Source: Paenarthrobacter aurescens
GTDB taxonomy: Bacteria > Actinomycetota > Actinomycetes > Actinomycetales > Micrococcaceae
Direction of reading: 5' to 3'
Length of the DNA: 64,000 bases
Assembly: GCF_041549525.1 (NCBI RefSeq)
Contig: NZ_CP157456.1
Location: 1,612,001 to 1,676,000 of the forward strand
The notes under the pieces are model-generated. The model saw only the letters and a program-made list of their open reading frames with translations, was not told where the DNA came from and did not search any database. The position numbers and the translations under genes are program-made. Below, piece by piece: positions 57,354 through 64,000 of the stretch; the first letter of the stretch is position 1, and each line of letters starts with the position of its first letter.

Positions 57354-59582
57354 ATGCACGACGCTGATTTGGTCCACGAGCAGGAATATGTTGCCGGGCT
57401 TTACGCCCGGCTCGATGAGTTGCGCGCTGAAAAACGCGCTCAGCTGGCGCAGGTGCGCAAGGCCGGCGCGGTGGGAACCATGCAGAACGTCTCGGAGCGG
57501 GACGCCTTCGCAGCGCTGTACGAAGACCGCCTGGCCCAGCTCGACGCCGTCGATGACCGCTTGGTCTTCGGACGCCTGGATCTTGACTCCGGTGAAGCCC
57601 AGTACATTGGCCGCATCGGGCTTTCCACAGCCGATCTGCAGCGGCTCATGGTTGACTGGCGCGCCCCGGAAGCCGGGCACTTTTACCAGGCCACCGCGTT
57701 CGACCGCCAAGGCGTCAGACGTCGCCGCCACCTGATCCTTCAAGGGCGCGATGTGAAAGCGATTGAAGACGATGTCCTGGACGCCGGGATGCTCGCGGAC
57801 AACGACTCCCTCCAGGGTGAAGGGGCCTTGCTGGCGGCGCTCAATTCCAAGCGCACCGGACGTATGTCTGACATTGTTGGCACCATCCAGTCCGAACAGG
57901 ACAGGATCATCCGTTCTTCCATTTCGGGGGCGTTGGTAGTCCAAGGCGGTCCCGGAACGGGCAAGACTGCCGTGGCCCTGCACCGCGCCGCCTACCTGTT
58001 GTACACGCACAGGGAACGGCTCAAGAGCGCCGGCGTCCTGCTCGTTGGGCCCTCGTCCTCGTTCATGCATTACATCGAACGAGTGCTGCCGTCGCTGGGT
58101 GAGACCGGCGTGGTCATGGCCAGCCTTGGACGCCTCATGCCCGGCATCCACGCCATTCCCGAGGAAGACGCGGATGTTGCCGCGCTCAAGGGCAAGCTGG
58201 ATATGGCCACCGTGGTGGCAAACGCCGTAGCCAACCGCCAGCGGACACCTGCGGAAGACCGTATCCTCGAGGTTGATTCGCGGAAACTGACACTGACCGT
58301 CCGCCAGGTGCGCCGAGCCAGGGAAAAGGCCCGTGCCACAGGAAAGCCCCATAACGAAGCACGGCTCACGTTCGTCAAGATCCTTCTGCGCGAGCTCACC
58401 GAACAGCTCACGGACCTGGTGGAAGAGGGCAACATCGGCAACAACGCCGATCGCGCCTACCTGGCAGAAGACGTCCGATCCGCCCGGGATGTGCGCATTG
58501 CGCTTAACCTCTGCTGGATGCCGATGACTCCTGAGAAGCTCATTTCCGAGCTCTTCAGCAAGCCGGCCATCCTCGAAGCCTGCACGCCTCACCTGACCCC
58601 TGAACAGCGCGCTTTGCTGCAACGTCCGGTGGATGCACCGTGGACGGAAGCGGACGTTCCGTTGCTGGACGAGGCTGCCGAGTTGCTGGGTGAGCTGGAT
58701 CCGGCCGCAGGCAGGGGACTGGCCCAGCAGGAGGCGGACCGTGCCCGTGATCTCGCCAACGCCAAGCAGACCCTTGCCAACATGGAAGCCATGGGCGTGG
58801 ACGTTTTGGTAACTGCGGAAGAACTTGCCGAGCAGAACCAGGAACGCGAGGGCCGGCTCACTGCTGCCGAACGCGCTACGAGCGACCGGTCGTGGGCCTT
58901 TGGGCACATTGTGGTTGACGAAGCCCAGGAACTCTCTCCCATGCAGTGGCGGCTCCTGGTTCGGCGCTGCCCGCTGAAGTCCTTCACCATTGTGGGCGAT
59001 ATCGCCCAAACAAGTGCAGCAGCCGGCGCCAATTCCTGGCAAAGTGCCCTGGCGCCGTCGTTCGGTGACCGCTGGACCCTGGAAGAACTCACCGTCAACT
59101 ACCGCACGCCCTCGCAGATAGCCGAAGCTGCTGTGCGCATGGCCAACCGCGCGGGCCTGGTTGTCTCGGCTCCCAAGGCCGTCCGTGAAGGCAAGTGGTC
59201 GCCGATTGTGGACCACGTGGAGGCTGATGGAATCATCAAGCGCTTGGTTGAAGTCCTGCCGGAGGAAGTCGAAGCGATCGACGGCGGCCTGCTGGCCGTC
59301 ATTGCCGACGGTCCTTTGCTGCCTCAGGCCACCGCCGCGCTGCGGGAGGTCTACGGGCGCCGCATTGGCAGCGGCGCGGGCAGCTACCAGCAGGACATTG
59401 TGGTGATCAGTCCCAAGGAAGCCAAGGGCCTGGAATTCGACGGCGTTGTGGTCTTGGAACCGGCCGCCATGCTGAACCATGAGCACGGTAAGGTGGGCGA
59501 TCTCTACGTTGCCATGACCCGAGCCACGCAACGTCTGCGCCTCATAGCAGCTGCACCGGTACCGGCCGGCATTGAGCGCTAG
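57354..59582 (+). CDS. HelD-type superfamily 1 helicase (RNA polymerase recycling/HelR-like)
   Basis: A 742-residue UvrD/Rep-like protein of the HelD family, which dissociates stalled RNA polymerase in Firmicutes and Actinobacteria and can confer rifampicin tolerance (HelR). An N-terminal coiled coil (residues 1-70) precedes Walker A VQGGPGTGKTAVALHRAAY near 200. DEAQELSPMQWRLL is Walker B/motif II. Motif VI is VAMTRATQRLRL. A TAGAAT -10-like box at 57311-57316 lies upstream; no rifamycin-associated inverted repeat was recognised. Confidence 0.85.
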   Translation: MHDADLVHEQEYVAGLYARLDELRAEKRAQLAQVRKAGAVGTMQNVSERDAFAALYEDRLAQLDAVDDRLVFGRLDLDSGEAQYIGRIGLSTADLQRLMVDWRAPEAGHFYQATAFDRQGVRRRRHLILQGRDVKAIEDDVLDAGMLADNDSLQGEGALLAALNSKRTGRMSDIVGTIQSEQDRIIRSSISGALVVQGGPGTGKTAVALHRAAYLLYTHRERLKSAGVLLVGPSSSFMHYIERVLPSLGETGVVMASLGRLMPGIHAIPEEDADVAALKGKLDMATVVANAVANRQRTPAEDRILEVDSRKLTLTVRQVRRAREKARATGKPHNEARLTFVKILLRELTEQLTDLVEEGNIGNNADRAYLAEDVRSARDVRIALNLCWMPMTPEKLISELFSKPAILEACTPHLTPEQRALLQRPVDAPWTEADVPLLDEAAELLGELDPAAGRGLAQQEADRARDLANAKQTLANMEAMGVDVLVTAEELAEQNQEREGRLTAAERATSDRSWAFGHIVVDEAQELSPMQWRLLVRRCPLKSFTIVGDIAQTSAAAGANSWQSALAPSFGDRWTLEELTVNYRTPSQIAEAAVRMANRAGLVVSAPKAVREGKWSPIVDHVEADGIIKRLVEVLPEEVEAIDGGLLAVIADGPLLPQATAALREVYGRRIGSGAGSYQQDIVVISPKEAKGLEFDGVVVLEPAAMLNHEHGKVGDLYVAMTRATQRLRLIAAAPVPAGIER

Positions 59583-59607
59583 GAAAAGCGGACCCTGCAA
59601 CCGGTGC

Positions 59608-59620
59608 TAACTTAGATCTC
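59608..59620 (+). promoter_or_regulatory. -10 element and likely leaderless start of tyrS
   Basis: TAACTT at 59608-59613 lies seven bases before GTG 59621 and no ribosome-binding site is present. Confidence 0.4.
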
Positions 59621-60931
59621 GTGTCACACGTAAACAACCTCGAGTCCCAGCACAACGATCCCGCCTTTGCCAACGTCTGGCAGGAGCTCAAATGGCGCGG
59701 CCTTGTCCACGTTTCCACTGATGAAACTGAACTGGAAAAGCTGCTCGCCGGGGACCCGATCACGTATTACTGTGGCTTCGATCCCACCGCGCCATCGCTG
59801 CACTTGGGCAACCTGGTGCAGTTGTTGGTGATGCGTCGTCTGCAGTTGGCCGGTCACAAGCCGCTCGGATTGGTGGGAGGATCCACGGGCCTGATCGGTG
59901 ACCCCCGCCCCACGGCGGAACGCACCTTGAACACCAAGGACACCGTTGCGGAATGGGTTGGCTACCTTCAGGGCCAGGTGCGCCGCTTCCTGAGCTTTGA
60001 GGGCGAAAACCCTGCGCGCATGGTGAACAACCTCGACTGGACCGCTCCGCTGAGCGCCATCGACTTCCTCCGCGAAATCGGTAAGCACTTCCGCGTAGGC
60101 ACCATGCTCCGTAAGGATGCTGTGGCCTCGCGCCTGAACTCCGATGAGGGCATCAGTTACACGGAGTTCAGCTACCAGATCCTGCAGGGCATGGACTACC
60201 TTCAGCTCTTCCGCGATTACGGCTGTGCGTTGCAGACCGGTGGTTCGGACCAGTGGGGCAACCTCACCAGTGGAACGGAACTCATCCGCAAGGTGGAAGG
60301 CAAGAGCGTCCATGCTCTGGGTACGCCGCTCATCACCAACTCCGACGGAACCAAGTTTGGTAAGAGCGAAGGCAATGCCATCTGGCTGGACCCGGACATG
60401 TGCAGCCCGTACACGTTCTACCAGTTCTGGTTGAACACGGCCGACGCTGATGTGGTTGACCGCCTCAAGGTGTTCACCTTCCTCTCCCGCGCCGAAGTCG
60501 AAGCACTCGGCCAGTCCGTGCAGGAGCGCCCGTTTGCCCGTGAGGGCCAAAAGAAACTCGCCTTCGAAGTGACTTCTTTGGTGCACGGCGTCGAGGCCAC
60601 CGAGAAAGTCATCGCCGCTTCGGCTGCGCTTTTCGGCAACGGCGATCTCTCAGTACTGGACGAGCGCACTTTGGAAGCAGCCACTGCCGAGCTTCCTTCC
60701 GCCACCGTCAATGCCGAGGGCCTGGGCATCATTGACCTCCTGGTCGCTTCCGGTCTCTCGGACAGCAAGTCGGCAGCACGCCGAACGGTTGGCGAGGGCG
60801 GTGCCTATGTGAACAACACCAAGGTCTCTGATCCCGATGCCGTTATTGCTCAGGATGAACTGCTCCACGGGCGCTACTTGCTCCTTCGGCGCGGCAAGAA
60901 GAACCTGGCCACTATTGAGGTCTCGGCCTAG
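59621..60931 (+). CDS. tyrS: Tyrosine-tRNA ligase
   Basis: Class I synthetase that charges tRNA-Tyr. HIGH motif is HLGN in TAPSLHLGNLVQLL, KMSKS motif is KFGKSEGNAIWL, and a C-terminal S4 RNA-binding domain starts near residue 375 (LGIIDLLVASGLSDSKSAAR). Length 436 is normal. GTG start with a -10 box seven bases upstream. It ends before the hairpin at 60954. Confidence 0.97.
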   Translation: MSHVNNLESQHNDPAFANVWQELKWRGLVHVSTDETELEKLLAGDPITYYCGFDPTAPSLHLGNLVQLLVMRRLQLAGHKPLGLVGGSTGLIGDPRPTAERTLNTKDTVAEWVGYLQGQVRRFLSFEGENPARMVNNLDWTAPLSAIDFLREIGKHFRVGTMLRKDAVASRLNSDEGISYTEFSYQILQGMDYLQLFRDYGCALQTGGSDQWGNLTSGTELIRKVEGKSVHALGTPLITNSDGTKFGKSEGNAIWLDPDMCSPYTFYQFWLNTADADVVDRLKVFTFLSRAEVEALGQSVQERPFAREGQKKLAFEVTSLVHGVEATEKVIAASAALFGNGDLSVLDERTLEAATAELPSATVNAEGLGIIDLLVASGLSDSKSAARRTVGEGGAYVNNTKVSDPDAVIAQDELLHGRYLLLRRGKKNLATIEVSA

Positions 60932-60953
60932 GCACTCTTTACACTTCGGTTCC

Positions 60954-60992
60954 GAAAGGGCCGGCACCTTCACGGGTGCCGGTCCTTTCCGT
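60954..60992 (+). terminator. tyrS terminator hairpin
   Basis: Arms GAAAGGGCCGGCACC (60954-60968) and GGTGCCGGTCCTTTC (60975-60989) with one G-U pair and a short loop, followed by CGTTGTT. Confidence 0.75.
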
Positions 60993-61086
60993 TGTTGAGG
61001 GGGCTTTTTGTAAATGGGTGGTCGTTTCTGTCTTTGAGCCCGGCTTTTCCGCAGAGCCATGGACTCAACCCGCCTCCCTCCTCCTT

Positions 61087-61170
61087 CCGACGCTCTCTCA
61101 CTTCCCCTGGGTTTTTACCGGACCGTCTTTCAGATCCCTCGGGTTTTTGCCGGACGCTCTCTCACTTTTG
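61087..61170. repeat. 32-bp tandem repeat (locus B)
   Basis: Three degenerate units of the form CCGGACGCTCTCTCACTTCCC..GGGTTTTTxC begin near 61087, 61118 and 61150 (period 32 bp). The first 20 bases are identical to locus A. Confidence 0.8.
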
Positions 61171-61194
61171 TGGGGGAGCGGTTCTGTTTAACGG

Positions 61195-61421
61195 CAGTGG
61201 GTTGGTTGTTAGGTCTTGATGTTCGACGGCGGTGGTTGGCTTTGGGTTCGGGGGCTGGTGGTGTTGGGGTTGGGTGGGGTTGTTGGTGGTGTGATGGGCT
61301 TCACGTGGGTTGGTTGTTGGGTGTTTGGCGGGTTTTGGGGTGTTGGTGGGGTTGTTTGCCGTGTGTTTGCGGGGGTTTTGGGTGGTGTTGGGGTGGATTT
61401 GGTGTGGGGGTTGGGCGCGTG
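61195..61421 (+). other. G/T-rich strand-asymmetric region upstream of the rRNA operon
   Basis: Over about 225 bp the + strand is almost wholly G and T, with runs of GGGG and GGGGG separated by one or two T. Open frames through it translate to Gly/Val/Trp-rich nonsense and are not genes. Clustered G-runs could form G-quadruplexes. Confidence 0.75.
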
Positions 61422-61427
61422 TAAAGT
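61399..61427 (+). promoter_or_regulatory. rRNA operon promoter candidate P1
   Basis: TTGGTG (61399-61404), 17 bp, TAAAGT (61422-61427). The downstream GTTATTCGAGTCGCCGCCGC block resembles rrn promoter regions of related Micrococcales (recall). Confidence 0.5.
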
Positions 61428-61542
61428 TATTCGAGTCGCCGCCGCTGATGCGGAAAGATAGCGACCGACTCCCTTTCAAATTCGCCGGTTTCGGTGGTGC
61501 TTTTGTGCGCTGCTGGGTGGTGTGGGAGGCCCGGGTTCTGGT

Positions 61543-61571
61543 TTGCTTTGTGCGGCTGGTTCGGGTAAGTT
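61543..61571 (+). promoter_or_regulatory. rRNA operon promoter candidate P2
   Basis: TTGCTT (61543-61548), 17 bp, TAAGTT (61566-61571), about 255 bp before 16S rRNA. Confidence 0.5.
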
Positions 61572-61634
61572 TGAAAAGTTGCTCCGGAGCGATTCCGGGA
61601 CCTGTGAGGGTTCTGGTTGGTGCCGGGTGTGTCT

Positions 61635-61660
61635 GTTGTTTGAGAACTCAATAGTGTGCC
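61635..61660 (+). promoter_or_regulatory. rRNA leader boxA-like antitermination/processing element
   Basis: GTTGTTTGAGAACT followed by CAATAGTGTGCC, the element known from mycobacterial rrn leaders. Nearly the same sequence recurs in the 16S-23S spacer at 63760. Confidence 0.65.
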
Positions 61661-61826
61661 AAGTTTGTTGATGCCGATTGTTTTATTGATTGGTTGAAAT
61701 TATGGCCGGATTGTCGCGCACCCCCGTGTGTGGTGGTCTGGTTTTCAGCTGGTTTCGAATTTTGTGCAGCCGTGTCTTGCCGTTATTTCCGGTGGGTGTG
61801 GTTGTGTCTGTTTGATTTGTTTTACT

Positions 61827-63897
<2,071 letters not shown>

Positions 63898-64000
63898 TCA
63901 AGTTTTTAAGGGCACACGGTGGATGCCTTGGCATTAGGAGCCGAAGAAGGACGTAGGAATCTGCGATAAGCCTGGGGGAGTTGATAACCGAGCGTTGATC
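63898..64000 (+). rRNA. rrl: 23S ribosomal RNA, 5' end (continues beyond window)
   Basis: The sequence TCAAGTTTTTAAGGGCACAC then GGTGGATGCCTTGGCA is the conserved 23S 5' end. About 100 nt are present. The first base is uncertain by a few nt. Confidence 0.93.

Noticed and set aside
57297..59600. 767-residue open frame antisense to the HelD gene
   Set aside because: Mirrors the coding frame of a clear helicase; translation is rich in Gly/His/Arg without recognisable motifs.
61059..61461. Overlapping + strand frames in the G/T-rich block
   Set aside because: Gly/Val/Trp/Phe-rich translations caused by base composition; no start context and no conserved pattern.

Overview
The window is chromosomal DNA from a high-GC actinobacterium of the Micrococcaceae, most likely Arthrobacter or a split-off genus (Paenarthrobacter, Pseudarthrobacter). 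This is inferred from gene order (recA-recX-miaB-miaA-dapF-hflX-dinG-lexA; hisC-hisB-hisH-priA; infC-rpmI-rplT-pheST; an arg operon ending in argGH), from the Gram-positive/mycobacterial type of LexA box, from the high GC content with GTG/TTG starts, and from the 16S rRNA. No BLAST or covariance-model search was possible; family calls are by recognition of protein sequence.

Layout. 1-9.4 kb: the 3' end of recA, then recX, the tRNA-modification genes miaB and miaA, dapF, a convergent methyltransferase, hflX behind a long leader, and a DinG-like Fe-S helicase. 9.5-10.9 kb: lexA and a divergent LysM/membrane protein with LexA-box-like operators between them, which looks like an SOS division checkpoint. 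11.0-16.8 kb: the histidine operon (hisC, hisB, hisH, a tiny membrane protein, priA), an SseB-like protein and an MFS permease. 16.9-20.8 kb: a DUF1844 protein, then infC (ATT start, long tail), rpmI, rplT (with an extra C-terminal domain) and an rRNA methyltransferase. 20.9-26.7 kb: MFS efflux, NUDIX, an SOS-boxed radical-SAM protein, pyroglutamyl peptidase, a SIMPL protein, an HExxH protein and an LppM-like lipoprotein. 26.8-30.4 kb: pheST. 30.5-31.6 kb: a secreted V8-like serine protease. 31.7-36.9 kb: an accessory island rich in broken genes, holding a frameshifted alpha/beta hydrolase followed by two duplicated lipoproteins and a small membrane protein, plus frameshifted or truncated remnants. 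36.9-45.2 kb: a phosphopantetheinyl transferase, an M1 aminopeptidase and a Pls/PosA-type single-module NRPS with a lysine-like pocket, then a quinone oxidoreductase and a fatty-acid desaturase. 45.3-54.2 kb: the complete arginine operon argCJBDFRGH. 54.2-61.0 kb: a mycothiol-dependent-enzyme homologue, divergent DNA-alkylation repair genes (Ada-AlkA fusion and Mpg), a HelD-type helicase and tyrS. 61.0-64.0 kb: G/T-rich leader and promoters of an rRNA operon, complete 16S rRNA, a spacer without tRNA, and the start of 23S rRNA.

How it fits together. DNA damage is a recurrent theme (recA, recX, lexA, LysM division inhibitor, LexA-boxed radical SAM, dinG-like helicase, Ada-AlkA, Mpg), as is translation (miaA/B, hflX, infC, L35, L20, pheST, tyrS, rRNA). 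The NRPS with its own phosphopantetheinyl transferase is the best candidate for a natural-product (cationic poly-amino-acid) locus. The decayed island with a hydrolase and duplicated lipoproteins is the best candidate for an undescribed toxin/immunity-like module. At least nine genes carry a TANNNT element 6-7 nt before their start codon, the signature of leaderless transcription. No transposase, integrase, CRISPR array or tRNA gene was seen.
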